Origin: Clostridiaceae bacterium
Lineage (GTDB): Bacteria > Bacillota > Clostridia > DSM-8532
Length of the DNA: 34,163 bases
NCBI GenBank assembly: GCA_012719645.1
Contig: JAAXZX010000048.1
Span: 1 to 34,163, forward strand
Direction of reading: 5' to 3'
In this document: positions 1 through 8,355 of the stretch, piece after piece
How the letters are laid out: each line of letters starts with the position of its first letter
Position numbering within the stretch: the first letter of the stretch is position 1
Translations under genes and position numbers: made by a program
The notes under the pieces: model-generated
Databases searched by the model: none
Told to the model about the DNA's origin: nothing
What the model saw: the letters and a program-made list of their open reading frames with translations, nothing else

Positions 1-106
1 AGATTTTTGACTTTTTATTTTGTACAGCCCCAAGCCCGGCAAAATGCTCTTAAGACCGCCAGCCTCCGACCGCAATACAAACATTTTCCTGCCTTACTGT
101 ATCGAA

Positions 107-133
107 GGGCTCCGCTGCAGGTTTGCGGAGCCC
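107..133 (-). terminator. Hairpin after the lipoprotein protease gene, possible terminator
   Basis: A perfect 9-bp inverted repeat (GGGCTCCGC / GCGGAGCCC) encloses a 9-base loop about 30 bases past the stop codon of the lipoprotein gene. Its position fits transcription termination of the minus-strand genes. No T-run follows on either strand (TTCGAT on the minus strand), so it is not a classical intrinsic terminator. It may act with Rho or as an mRNA 3'-end stabiliser. The rest of bases 1-160 shows no gene. Confidence 0.4.
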
Positions 134-160
134 CCTTGATCTCAGATCTGTTGCCTGTCA

Positions 161-1615
161 TTATTTCCTTTCCAGGTAGATAGAGCCCAGGTACCAGTCT
201 TCCGTTTCGTATGGGCTTATATAGATTGCATCGTTCTCACCGATCGGCGAATAGCCATTGGCTCCTACCAAAACGGCATAAGAATTGCCGACCGGGATAT
301 CATAGCAATAGAAGAAGCCATCGGCATCGGTTTCAGCATAAAACTGTATCATGCTGTCCTGCGGATCGTTTATAAATTGCTCCAGGGTAACGCCAGCACG
401 CATGATAACAAACATGGCGCCTTCTATGGGTTCAAGGGTAAATGCGTCCACAATAAAACCATAAATGTCGATAGTGCCTTCGGTCACGTTGGACGGACCG
501 GGTCTGCTCGGAACATCGGGCAGCCCGGTCTGGGCATAGGCTGCTTCCAGTATTTGAACAGCCTGATTTATGGGTTTTAACAGGAACATTATATCGACAT
601 CTTCCCCTATCAGCTTTTGCGTGGGAACGCCTATCATCTCACCCTTGCCGTTGATTGCCGTTCCACCGCTGTTGCCATGGCTGAAAATGGCGTCGGTCTT
701 TATCCAGTCTACCTCGTTGTCATAATTCTCATCGACGAATCCAGACACCTTTCCGGCGGTAAAGGTGATGGTATCCCCTCCCACACCGGGATATCCAAGG
801 ATGTTGATCTCATCACCTATGTTAAGATCATCGGAATTTCCGAGTTTCACCGGTGTGAGCTTAAGGTCCGCTGCCGACACCCTGTTTCCGTTAAGGTCCT
901 CGGTAATCTGCACCACGGCGAGATCCAGGGCAGGATCGCCTCCCCTGAACTGGGCAATGTACTGGGGCTGGGCGATAGCACGGACATCATCTGTTAACGC
1001 AATTGCCACATAGCCTTCGCTGTTGTACAAACCATACTCATCGCCCACACAGTGATAGTTTGTCAGTATGTATCCCTGTTCGTTCATAATAGTGCCCGAG
1101 CCGATACCTATGCAGATAAAATCATCATCCAGCACATAAAGGCGTACGGTGGACTTGGCCAGCCGGTTCATATCCCTTGTGCCCTCCGGTTGGGAAGGTC
1201 TTGCCGGCTGATCCGGTTCAGGCGTCGATTCCGGGGTTGCTTTTGCCTCTATAGGTTCCGCATCTATCTTTACAGTCTGCCTGACACTCTTTGACGACTT
1301 GTTCCCAGCCTTATCGTACGCAATCACATAATACTCGTACTGTTCGCCGGGAGCAACATCTCTGTCATCATATTCCGTATCGTCAACCGCTGCCAGGACG
1401 CTGCCGTTTCGATAGAGCTTATATTCATCAATACCGCTGTCATCGTAGGATTCGCTCCATGCAAGGGAGACCATATCGCTCCGGACTTCCTTTACAGTGA
1501 GCACAGGAGCCGTGGGGGGCTTATCATCCTCCTTGGCAGAACATGAGGAAAACAGCATGACCACCGCCAGGGCCATGACTGCAAAGAATTTACGTTTTTT
1601 TATCGATTTCAGCAT
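161..1615 (-). CDS. Lipoprotein trypsin-like serine protease with FnIII domain
   Basis: 484 residues. The N-terminus is a lipoprotein signal: a KSIKKRK basic stretch, a hydrophobic core and the lipobox FSSC with Cys25, so the mature protein is probably anchored to the outer face of the membrane. Residues about 34-117 look like a fibronectin type III domain. A Pro/Glu linker follows, then a chymotrypsin-fold, HtrA/DegP-like protease domain. The catalytic triad is readable: His188 in TNYHC, Asp231 in LDLAVV and Ser316 in HGNSGG. Residues about 383-480 resemble a carboxypeptidase-regulatory-like beta-sandwich (DIYGFIVDA start). No PDZ domain is seen, unlike classical HtrA. The start ATG has AGGAGT about 10 bases upstream. 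The gene lies 42 bases behind the PrsW-family gene and is probably co-transcribed with it. The substrate is unknown; envelope quality control or sensing is an inference. Confidence 0.9.
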   Translation of the reverse strand: MLKSIKKRKFFAVMALAVVMLFSSCSAKEDDKPPTAPVLTVKEVRSDMVSLAWSESYDDSGIDEYKLYRNGSVLAAVDDTEYDDRDVAPGEQYEYYVIAYDKAGNKSSKSVRQTVKIDAEPIEAKATPESTPEPDQPARPSQPEGTRDMNRLAKSTVRLYVLDDDFICIGIGSGTIMNEQGYILTNYHCVGDEYGLYNSEGYVAIALTDDVRAIAQPQYIAQFRGGDPALDLAVVQITEDLNGNRVSAADLKLTPVKLGNSDDLNIGDEINILGYPGVGGDTITFTAGKVSGFVDENYDNEVDWIKTDAIFSHGNSGGTAINGKGEMIGVPTQKLIGEDVDIMFLLKPINQAVQILEAAYAQTGLPDVPSRPGPSNVTEGTIDIYGFIVDAFTLEPIEGAMFVIMRAGVTLEQFINDPQDSMIQFYAETDADGFFYCYDIPVGNSYAVLVGANGYSPIGENDAIYISPYETEDWYLGSIYLERK

Positions 1616-1657
1616 GCAAAATCACTCCTATCGGTATAAGGGTATGCCGGACGATCG

Positions 1658-3082
1658 CTAATTGCTGCGGGAAATACCAATCTTCTTATAGTTATCCTTG
1701 CCAAGAATCCAGTCGTCATAGCCGGTGGAAATGGTAATAACGTAAACGTGGTTCCCAACTGTCATGATAATGTCACGCGAATAGCCAATACCCGGGCTTG
1801 AACTCCTGGAACCCGGAACGGGCGATTTGCTGTCTGAAATGTAAATATATTCGGTCACATGGGCATCCTGGCCGCCAAACTCCATCGGGTATGCCTTGAC
1901 TGACTGGTAGAACTTGTAATCCCTGCCGGTCCTGATTGCCCAGGCAGCGCTCAGATCTTCCAGTTCGGGCACTCCTTCATTGCCTCTGAAGCTTATAAGG
2001 GAATTCATATCCATTTCCCTGACACAGATAAAGTTCTGACCGCCGCCGGCCAGGAGGTCGCTTGCCATGAATACGGCGTCCTCTCTCCTGGACTGGGTCC
2101 ATGAAGCCGGGTAAGCGATCTTTATGCCTCCATCCAGGGTGACGGCCGACGATTTTTCAGGGGTGCTCCTGATGATGAAGCCGGTTACCAGCACGGCAAC
2201 CATGAGAACCCAAACGGGGAAAACAGTTAGGAAGGATTGTTTCCTGGTCATGGCAACCGGGGTTTCCTCGCCCGGGCTCTTTGACGTGATGATCACCAGG
2301 ATACCGAAAATAACCACTGCCAGAAGAGCAGGCGGAATGATACCCAGCAGGTAATTCACCCTGAACCCCTGCCGGACCAGCGTATCGACGAGTATACTTG
2401 ACGCCGCGTTCAGGGTGGTTGCGATGATTACGGCAGCCGGCAGCCTTATCATATTAAACTTGCTGAACTTGGTGATGCCGAGGAAGTAGCAGCTCAGGCC
2501 GGTTATGCTGGCATGAGCAAGGGATTCTATTACGACTATCGAAGAGATTGCAGTAAATACGCTTCCGCCGTGGCTCACTATCATATCAAGGTTTGTCATG
2601 GCGGCAAAACCGAGACCGAGCGCTGAACCATAAATAATTCCATCAATTTTCTCATCAAATTCATCGCTCACATAAATGCTGTACCTTACTGCAAGCAGTT
2701 TCATGGATTCCTGCAGAAGCGCCACCAGGATAACAGAGAAGATATAGTCCGAGATAATCGGTCCGGTTTGCGTTTTCGGCATTACAAAATCCATGATGGG
2801 AGCATAAAGCGCCTTCTGTACCAGGGCGCCCAGGATCAGGGTTTTGAACACAAAGCTTTTCGGCTCGGGCTCAAGACGGTCCTGCCTGTAGAATACGGTT
2901 AACCAGATAAGCGGTGGGACAAAAGCAATAAGCAGTGAAATCAGTGTACGAAGAACAGAATTGATGGTCAGATCGAGCGTTCTTTCGACTATGTACGAGA
3001 ACAATACGACCAGAAGCAGTCCAACAATTGATACTGCAGTAGATAACCAGAGCCCCGGCCTGTTTCTTTGACCTGGTTTCAT
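1658..3082 (-). CDS. PrsW-family intramembrane protease, first catalytic Glu replaced
   Basis: 474 residues from the ATG at 3082, which has GGAGG seven bases upstream. An in-frame ATG at 3112 lies before the predicted transcription start and is rejected. The N-terminal half has several membrane segments with the family pattern: DRLEPEP near residue 70, QESMK at 124-128, EFDEKIDGIIYG with Glu144, GLGFAAMTN at 157-164 and His190 in HASITG. PrsW proteins are membrane glutamic-type proteases related to CPBP/Abi enzymes; in Bacillus subtilis PrsW makes the first cut in anti-sigma factor RsiW. The usual EExxK motif reads QExxK here, so one conserved acidic residue is lost, and the usual EN of the next motif reads TN. 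After a further membrane helix (residues about 295-315) there is a roughly 160-residue extracytoplasmic tail of unknown function, probably the sensor or substrate-binding part. A sigma-A-like promoter precedes the gene. Confidence 0.88.
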   Translation of the reverse strand: MKPGQRNRPGLWLSTAVSIVGLLLVVLFSYIVERTLDLTINSVLRTLISLLIAFVPPLIWLTVFYRQDRLEPEPKSFVFKTLILGALVQKALYAPIMDFVMPKTQTGPIISDYIFSVILVALLQESMKLLAVRYSIYVSDEFDEKIDGIIYGSALGLGFAAMTNLDMIVSHGGSVFTAISSIVVIESLAHASITGLSCYFLGITKFSKFNMIRLPAAVIIATTLNAASSILVDTLVRQGFRVNYLLGIIPPALLAVVIFGILVIITSKSPGEETPVAMTRKQSFLTVFPVWVLMVAVLVTGFIIRSTPEKSSAVTLDGGIKIAYPASWTQSRREDAVFMASDLLAGGGQNFICVREMDMNSLISFRGNEGVPELEDLSAAWAIRTGRDYKFYQSVKAYPMEFGGQDAHVTEYIYISDSKSPVPGSRSSSPGIGYSRDIIMTVGNHVYVITISTGYDDWILGKDNYKKIGISRSN

Positions 3083-3116
3083 AGCGTTACCTCCAAAATA
3101 ATGCAATTCCACCCAC

Positions 3117-3145
3117 AGTTTAGCACAATACCGTGATTCTGTCTA
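3117..3145 (-). promoter_or_regulatory. Sigma-A-like promoter for the PrsW-family gene
   Basis: Read on the minus strand: TAGACA (5 of 6 against TTGACA), a 17-bp spacer, then TAAACT (4 of 6 against TATAAT). Transcription would start near 3110, leaving a leader of about 28 bases before the ATG at 3082. This supports the shorter start of the gene. Confidence 0.5.
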
Positions 3146-3245
3146 TTATCTAAATATTCAGGCAGAATGCCGGTTATGGCACACAAATATGAAACTGATG
3201 GTGCCGTCAGAAACAGGAATACGATATGGCGCTTTCCAGGTATTC

Positions 3246-4928
3246 TCAGAAAGGCCTTAATACCTCGATGGTAAGCACGGTCACATCGTCATTGATCTTT
3301 TCCGAATACTGTTTAACGTCATCCAGTATCACTTCGGTCATATGGTTGGCATTCCATCTTCGATGCTTCGTTATCAGGTCTTTCAGTCGTTCCTTGGAAT
3401 ATGGCTGTTTATTGTGGTTAAGGGCCTCCACAAGGCCGTCGGTATAAAGGATAAGCTTGTCGCCAGGGAAAAGCATAACCTGCCGGTTGGAGAACTTGGG
3501 AGTGATGATATCGCCAAGTTTGCAGATGGCAAATCCATCTGAGTCAAGCTCCTGTATGGACCCGTCAGGCCTTAGCCTTAAAGGCGCGGTATTAAGCCCG
3601 CCGGAAGCGTAGGAGAATATGCCGGTATCGATATTGTAAACGCCATAGATCAGAACGATATATAACTCCTCGCTGAAGTTTGCGGCATTGAAGGAGTTGT
3701 ACAGGTGTTCCAGCACCATGGCGGGGATCGTCATGCCTTCCCTGCCTATCTCGTCAACGAGGGACATGATTTTCTGAAATGTAAATACTGTGAGCATGGC
3801 GGCGGAAACACCGTGTCCGGAAACATCGCCGATATATACACCGTAATGTGAATTGTCAATCCTGATTACATTGTAGAAATCGCCGCTCAGGTTTTCAGCC
3901 GGCAAATAACCTGAGACAAATGAAACATACTCATTGCTGGGAAGAACAGAAGGCAGCATGGCCTGCTGGATGCCCCTGGCCACTTCCAGGTCGGCTATTA
4001 GCCTCTGGTTCACCTGCTTTAATTCATGGGTTCTTTTATCGACCAAGCGGTCAAGCTCATAAGCATACTCGTTTAATTCCTCTTTGGCCTTGGACAGGAG
4101 TACATAGGGCCTTCTTATGCCCTGTATATAGAATATGTAAAAGAACAGCATGAAAGCTACAAACTTCAGCATACATGATATAATTGCCCTCATATCATAC
4201 AAACTGACAAGGCCAATGGTGGTTACCTGGCAGAAAACCATGATAATAAAGGCGCATGCCAGTGTCTTATACAAGGGATCTCCGTTTTTCCTCAGCCTCA
4301 TGACCGCACGGAACGTATTATATCCATAAATGGCAGCGACAACAGCAATAACAATATTGCCTGCGGTTTTAAGCCCTTCGTTTCCATAGAGACAGCCTGC
4401 CACGCCGTCGGATAGCTTAACAAACAGTACAGCCCCTGCGATGAACAACAGGGATACTGCAAGTTTCCAGTTCCTTCCCAGCCGGTCTTTTCTCTGATCA
4501 GGCATGCTCACCAGGATGAGAAATCCCGCCGCATTTGCAACCCTGGCCAAAAGCCAGAACATGACAGCTTCCCCGGACGGAGCGCTGATTCCTGACAGAC
4601 CGGGCATTCCCGGGTACGACAAAAGATAAACCGTATCGAAGACTCCCGAAATCAGGAATGTGAAACCCGCAATTGCGAGACGGTTGTTCATCATCTGGTT
4701 ATATGTATAGTACGTGACGAGGAAGATTGAAACGGCAAGAATGATGGATGCGAAGATAAGCCAGTTGCAATAGGGCGCTGCGCTGTTGACTATTATATGT
4801 CCGCCATAACTGTTTTCCAGAAGGAACATTACGATCAGAAGCGAAATGCAGCCGACCAAGACATGGAAGATCTGGGTGTAACGCTTTAAATCCCATTGGT
4901 GTCCTGATTTCAGGTCTGGGGTTATCAT
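3246..4928 (-). CDS. Membrane sensor PP2C (SpoIIE/RsbU-type) protein phosphatase
   Basis: 560 residues. The N-terminal 265 or so residues hold about eight hydrophobic helices and resemble the MASE3 membrane sensor domain. A helical, coiled-coil-like linker follows (residues about 270-315, KRTHELKQVNQRL). The C-terminal domain, from about residue 318, is a PPM/PP2C SpoIIE-type serine phosphatase. Its metal-binding Asp motifs are intact: SGDFYN, GDVSGHG, FPGDKLILYTDG and NDDVTVL. Such enzymes usually dephosphorylate an anti-sigma-factor antagonist of the SpoIIAA/RsbV type and so release a sigma factor. No anti-sigma or antagonist gene is adjacent, so the target is unknown. The ATG at 4928 has GGAGG seven bases upstream, and a good sigma-A promoter lies about 80 bases further up. 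The gene stands alone, separated from nrdR by 224 bases. Confidence 0.93.
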   Translation of the reverse strand: MITPDLKSGHQWDLKRYTQIFHVLVGCISLLIVMFLLENSYGGHIIVNSAAPYCNWLIFASIILAVSIFLVTYYTYNQMMNNRLAIAGFTFLISGVFDTVYLLSYPGMPGLSGISAPSGEAVMFWLLARVANAAGFLILVSMPDQRKDRLGRNWKLAVSLLFIAGAVLFVKLSDGVAGCLYGNEGLKTAGNIVIAVVAAIYGYNTFRAVMRLRKNGDPLYKTLACAFIIMVFCQVTTIGLVSLYDMRAIISCMLKFVAFMLFFYIFYIQGIRRPYVLLSKAKEELNEYAYELDRLVDKRTHELKQVNQRLIADLEVARGIQQAMLPSVLPSNEYVSFVSGYLPAENLSGDFYNVIRIDNSHYGVYIGDVSGHGVSAAMLTVFTFQKIMSLVDEIGREGMTIPAMVLEHLYNSFNAANFSEELYIVLIYGVYNIDTGIFSYASGGLNTAPLRLRPDGSIQELDSDGFAICKLGDIITPKFSNRQVMLFPGDKLILYTDGLVEALNHNKQPYSKERLKDLITKHRRWNANHMTEVILDDVKQYSEKINDDVTVLTIEVLRPF

Positions 4929-5011
4929 ATGTGGCCCTCCGGAATTTTATCTATGGTAGAAAAAACAATAAAAACTATTTATTCTGTTTTTATCTTAATA
5001 TTCATATCATT

Positions 5012-5039
5012 ATTTTAACACAAGAAAACCTATTTTCAA
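5012..5039 (-). promoter_or_regulatory. Sigma-A promoter for the PP2C phosphatase gene
   Basis: On the minus strand TTGAAA (5 of 6), a 16-bp spacer and TAAAAT (5 of 6), with an upstream TG giving an extended -10 element. Transcription would start near 5005, about 77 bases before the phosphatase ATG. The surrounding region 4929-5152 is AT-rich and holds no gene. Confidence 0.6.
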
Positions 5040-5152
5040 CTCAATTTATGCATAATTCGCTATTTTCGAACATACTCCCGATACCTGCGGAAGCAGTTCT
5101 CCCCCCTTGCCTTTATTCTTATTTCTTGATCTTTTATCCCGAGCACCCTGCA

Positions 5153-5608
5153 TCATTTATCCTTAAGAAGCTTTTTCAGTTCGTTCATGAATGTGTTGAT
5201 ATCCTTGAACTGGCGGTAAACAGACGCAAAACGCACATATGCCACTTCATCAAGCTCCCTTAGTTTTTCCATGACGAGTTCGCCGATAAACTCACTGGTG
5301 ACTTCCCGTTCCAGGGAATTGTAGATATGCGACTCTATGCTGTCCAGCATTCTTTCGATCTCGTCGACGGAAACCGAGCGTTTCTCGGTCGCGCGAAGGA
5401 TACCCTTCCTGACCTTGTCCCGGTTGTAGGGTTCCCTGGAGCCATCCTTTTTTATAACCATGATGGGAAGATGTTCGACTTTTTCATAAGTGGTGAAACG
5501 CTTGCGGCAGTTAAGACATTCCCTGCGCCTCCTTATGGTGGCGCCTTCATCCGTAGGTCTGGAGTCGATAACCTTGTCTTCCTGGCAGGAGCAATAAGGA
5601 CACTTCAT
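5153..5608 (-). CDS. nrdR: Transcriptional repressor NrdR
   Basis: 151 residues, the usual length of NrdR. The N-terminus is the zinc ribbon with Cys3, Cys6, Cys31 and Cys34 and the arginine-rich DNA-contact stretch TIRRRREC. An ATP-cone domain follows from about residue 49 ([15 protein letters not shown]), through which ATP/dATP status controls DNA binding. NrdR represses ribonucleotide reductase operons. No reductase gene and no palindromic NrdR box is visible in this window, so its targets lie elsewhere. The gene follows sigG by 166 bases and may be read through from it. A start is given by the ATG at 5608 with GGGGG about nine bases upstream. Start and function are clear; only the promoter is uncertain. 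Confidence 0.97.
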   Translation of the reverse strand: MKCPYCSCQEDKVIDSRPTDEGATIRRRRECLNCRKRFTTYEKVEHLPIMVIKKDGSREPYNRDKVRKGILRATEKRSVSVDEIERMLDSIESHIYNSLEREVTSEFIGELVMEKLRELDEVAYVRFASVYRQFKDINTFMNELKKLLKDK

Positions 5609-5704
5609 GTGGCCTGTCCCCCTTTATCTTATGTTTCAGGACAAAAACTGCTTTCTCAATTCAATACCTATATCGGACTTTGTTAATGTTTTGTTTAATT
5701 ATTT

Positions 5705-5769
5705 GGAAGTGAGAGGCTGGATGTTGGAGTATCAACCTTCCCGCTTCTAACCTCCCACCTCTTACCTCC
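5705..5769. repeat. Imperfect inverted repeat between sigG and nrdR
   Basis: The 12-base arms (GGAAGTGAGAGG at 5705-5716 and CCTCTTACCTCC at 5758-5769) match at 10 of 12 positions. A smaller stem GTTG/CAAC (5723-5736) lies inside. The minus strand here is almost all purine, with recurring GAGG and GGGAGG units. It begins six bases beyond the sigG stop codon. It could be a weak terminator of sigG or a copy of a dispersed intergenic repeat. No T-run follows. Confidence 0.45.
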
Positions 5770-5774
5770 ATATT

Positions 5775-6545
5775 TCATACATACTTCTGCATATGCTTCA
5801 GGGCCGATTTTTCAAGGCGGGAAACCTGGGCCTGGGAGATGCCGATCTCCTCGGCGACCTCCATCTGTGTCCTTCCCTGGAAGAAACGCAGGTCCACAAT
5901 CTTTTTCTCGCGCTCGCTGAGCTTGCTCATGGCCTCCGAGATGGCTATGCTCTCAAGCCATTTCTCATCACTGTTCCTCTCGTCGCTGACCTGGTCCATG
6001 ACATATATGGCATCGCCTCCGTCATGGTACACCGACTCGAAGAGGGAGATGGGTTCCTGGATGGCGTCCAGCGCCATAACAACATCTTCTTTTGAGATGT
6101 TAAGTTCCTTGGCTATATCGATTATCGTGGGTTCACGGGACTCCCTGCCTATCAGCCTGTCCCTCGCCTGCAGGGCTTTATAGGCCGTATCCTTCAGTGA
6201 CCGGCTTACCCTGATCGGGTTATTGTCCCTTAAATACCTTCGTATTTCTCCGATTATCATGGGAACGGCATAGGTTGAAAACTTTACGTTCTGGGTGACA
6301 TCAAAATTATCGATTGCCTTGATAAGACCAATACAGCCTACCTGGAACAGGTCGTCCGCGTTCTCTCCCCTGTTCCCGAACCTCTGGATGACGCTCAGCA
6401 CAAGCCTCAGGTTGCCATGGATGAATTCCTCCCTGGCCTCCCTGTCTCCCTGTTTGATCCTAACGAAGAGCTCATCCATCTGTGAACTTGTAAGAAGTGG
6501 AAGTTTAGATGTATTGACGCCGCATATTTCTACCTTGTTCATCAT
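5775..6545 (-). CDS. sigG: RNA polymerase sporulation sigma factor SigG
   Basis: 256 residues from the ATG at 6545; a longer in-frame opening to 6662 is rejected because its first 39 residues are unlike SigG and run through the leader hairpin. The protein opens with the near-invariant SigG start NKVEICGVNTSKLPLL. Region 2 (NLRLVLSVIQRFGNRG, DDLFQVGCIGLIKAIDNF, FSTYAVPMIIGEIRRYLRDN) and region 4 (ISQAQVSRLEKSAL) are complete. SigG directs late forespore gene expression after engulfment. The likely ribosome binding site GAGGTG lies ten bases upstream and sits inside a hairpin. The gene is 148 bases downstream of sigE, in the order usual for Bacillota. Whether it has its own SigF-type promoter is unclear; I found no convincing one. 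Confidence 0.97.
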   Translation of the reverse strand: MMNKVEICGVNTSKLPLLTSSQMDELFVRIKQGDREAREEFIHGNLRLVLSVIQRFGNRGENADDLFQVGCIGLIKAIDNFDVTQNVKFSTYAVPMIIGEIRRYLRDNNPIRVSRSLKDTAYKALQARDRLIGRESREPTIIDIAKELNISKEDVVMALDAIQEPISLFESVYHDGGDAIYVMDQVSDERNSDEKWLESIAISEAMSKLSEREKKIVDLRFFQGRTQMEVAEEIGISQAQVSRLEKSALKHMQKYV

Positions 6546-6552
6546 AGAATCA

Positions 6553-6616
6553 ACACACCTCGCTCGCAGACTGAATTGGTTTCGCTCACCTACAGTCTTG
6601 TCCTCGCGGGGTGTGT
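6553..6616 (-). promoter_or_regulatory. sigG leader hairpin covering the ribosome binding site
   Basis: In the minus-strand transcript ACACACC (6616-6610) pairs with GGTGTGT (6559-6553). Three more pairs follow after one mismatch, then AGACTG (6598-6593) pairs with CAGTCT (6573-6568) around a 19-base loop. That makes about 16 base pairs. The Shine-Dalgarno GAGGTG (6561-6556) lies in the 3' arm, so the fold should lower translation of sigG. From memory, a leader hairpin that dampens sigG translation has been reported in B. subtilis; the equivalence here is inferred from position. Confidence 0.55.
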
Positions 6617-6693
6617 TTATGCGGAACAAAATCTTGAAAATATTTATAAAAAGCCTTGACAAGCCAATTGCACGGAGTACATGGCTTTACGGG

Positions 6694-7413
6694 TCACAGC
6701 ATCCTGCATATTTCCCGCTTCAGCCTGCCTAATATCCTTTTTTCCAGCCTGGATATATATGACTGGGAGATGCCCAGCATGTCTGCCACTTCTTTCTGTG
6801 TCTTTTCCAGGTGGTTGTTGAGACCGAACCTGAGTTCCATGATCTTCTTCTCACGCCCGCTTAGCTTGTTCATGGCGCTCACCAGCAGCTTTCTGTCGGT
6901 TTCCTCCTCCAGGTTTCTCTGGATAATGTCGCTGTCGGTTCCAAGTATGTCGGAAAGCAGCAGTTCGTTCCCGTCCCAGTCCACGTTCAGCGGCTCTTCG
7001 AAGGATACCTCGCTTCTTGCCCGGCTGTTCTTTCTCAGGTACATCAGGATCTCGTTTTCAATGCAGCGGGAGGCGTAGGTGGCAAGCTTTATGTTTCTGC
7101 CCGGATTGTAGGTGTTGATTGCCTTGATAAGTCCGATTGTCCCTATGGAGGTAAGGTCCTCTATATCAACACCTGTGTTCTCGAACTTCCTTGCTATGTA
7201 AACCACCAGCCTGAGATTCCTTTCTATCAGTACATGCTTTACCGAGTTGTCTCCGGCTTCAAGGCTCTCAAGCAGTTCCGCCTCTTCCTGAGCCTGCAGC
7301 GGCGGAGGCAGGATATCATTCCCGCCGATATAGTAGATTTCATTAACAGGCTCATTGTTTATGGAAACGAAGTTGAAAAAGAACCCAAATACCTTTTCAA
7401 ACATATCGACCAT
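6694..7413 (-). CDS. sigE: RNA polymerase sporulation sigma factor SigE (pro-form)
   Basis: 239 residues from the ATG at 7413; an alternative ATG at 7404, nine bases after AAGGGG, gives 236. The first 27 or so residues are an amphipathic/hydrophobic pro-sequence (VFGFFFNFV) that ends at YYIGG, the same place as the processing site of B. subtilis pro-SigE. Region 2 is intact ([52 protein letters not shown]), as is region 4 ([16 protein letters not shown]). SigE runs early mother-cell transcription once the pro-sequence is removed by SpoIIGA, whose gene lies 42 bases upstream in the same operon. The pro-sequence is much richer in Phe and poorer in Lys than that of Bacillus. Confidence 0.97.
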   Translation of the reverse strand: MVDMFEKVFGFFFNFVSINNEPVNEIYYIGGNDILPPPLQAQEEAELLESLEAGDNSVKHVLIERNLRLVVYIARKFENTGVDIEDLTSIGTIGLIKAINTYNPGRNIKLATYASRCIENEILMYLRKNSRARSEVSFEEPLNVDWDGNELLLSDILGTDSDIIQRNLEEETDRKLLVSAMNKLSGREKKIMELRFGLNNHLEKTQKEVADMLGISQSYISRLEKRILGRLKREICRML

Positions 7414-7455
7414 CCCCTTCCTGCGGTAACTTGTCTGCGGGCGCTGCGCCGGCTG

Positions 7456-8355
7456 TTAAATGTTAGCCAGGGATGCCGGCCCCAAAAGTGCTGTATATCT
7501 CGAGTTGCTGGAAAGCTTTATGCCACAGATGCCAATAATGGCGTTCTTTATCTCCTTGAAGCTGTTTCCATGGAGAACCCTTATGGCATCAGGTCTGAAC
7601 CCTGCCAGGATCCCGTTTTCCCTGCCTATGGACTTGAAAGGTATCAGGTGCATCCTGCTTTTCCACAACGGGTTTATATCCGGCCCCATCTCCCTGTCGG
7701 GCGCCCCATTTGACAGAAAAAAGTCATAGATTTCCGGAGGCACGATGTTTTTCACCGATTCAGCCTCCACTATAATTACAGGATAGCCTGTCAGCGGATC
7801 TATAAGCGAATTCCCTGTATCGATAAGAGCATTGAACCGGGCAGACCGCTTTCCAAGCGTGACATTCACCAGCACGATGTTTCCTTCCCTCACCGCCTTG
7901 CCCGAGAGTATCCTGCCTATGGGCCGTACAAGCATTACGCAGATTCCGGCCGCGAATAAAAAGGCCTTGAGCACACCCTGCGGGCTTAAGTACATCAGAC
8001 CGCCGTAAGTCAGCATACTTCCTCCGAACAGTCCAGAAATGGCATATGTGCATCCGCCCAGCATGAATGCCGTAAGCAGCATGATTCCCCATCTCCTGAG
8101 GAGATCGGCGGTGCTTTTTACCCTGAACGCAATCAGCACCATCAGCATGGAGAACAGGATCTTGACCGGCAATGAGGCAATCAGCGGGTTGGACCACATT
8201 ATTACGGCGAATACGGCATAGAGAGCACCTGCGGATGAAGACAGGACGATTCTCCAGAGCTTTGCAGGCAAACCCGACATCATGCTGGTCAGTTTCAGGA
8301 TAAAGCAGTTGGCAAGCAGGTTTTCAAAAAACAGCAAGTCAGCGTAAACCACCAT
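7456..8355 (-). CDS. spoIIGA: Sporulation sigma-E processing peptidase SpoIIGA
   Basis: 299 residues from the ATG at 8355, which has GGAG five bases upstream. An in-frame ATG at 8388 would add 11 residues unlike the family. The N-terminal half contains about five membrane segments, beginning right at the start (VVYADLLFFENLLANCF). The C-terminal half is a cytoplasmic aspartic protease domain with the catalytic triplet Asp179-Thr-Gly in LIDTGNSLIDPLTGYPV. SpoIIGA sits in the sporulation septum, dimerises like a retropepsin and cleaves the pro-sequence of SigE; in Bacillus it is triggered by the forespore protein SpoIIR. The gene is first in the spoIIGA-sigE operon. In many Bacillota ftsZ lies upstream; here a divergent asparagine-synthetase-like gene does. 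Confidence 0.96.
   Translation of the reverse strand: MVVYADLLFFENLLANCFILKLTSMMSGLPAKLWRIVLSSSAGALYAVFAVIMWSNPLIASLPVKILFSMLMVLIAFRVKSTADLLRRWGIMLLTAFMLGGCTYAISGLFGGSMLTYGGLMYLSPQGVLKAFLFAAGICVMLVRPIGRILSGKAVREGNIVLVNVTLGKRSARFNALIDTGNSLIDPLTGYPVIIVEAESVKNIVPPEIYDFFLSNGAPDREMGPDINPLWKSRMHLIPFKSIGRENGILAGFRPDAIRVLHGNSFKEIKNAIIGICGIKLSSNSRYTALLGPASLANI

Noticed and set aside
5609..5774. NrdR box upstream of nrdR
   Set aside because: No palindrome of the ACA(N)10TGT type in tandem is visible, so autoregulation by NrdR cannot be claimed.
6594..6622. SigF/SigG-type promoter for sigG (GCATA, 14 bp, GGACAAGACT)
   Set aside because: The -10 part lacks the A and T expected at its right end, and a start there would remove the 5' arm of the leader hairpin. 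Too weak to annotate.
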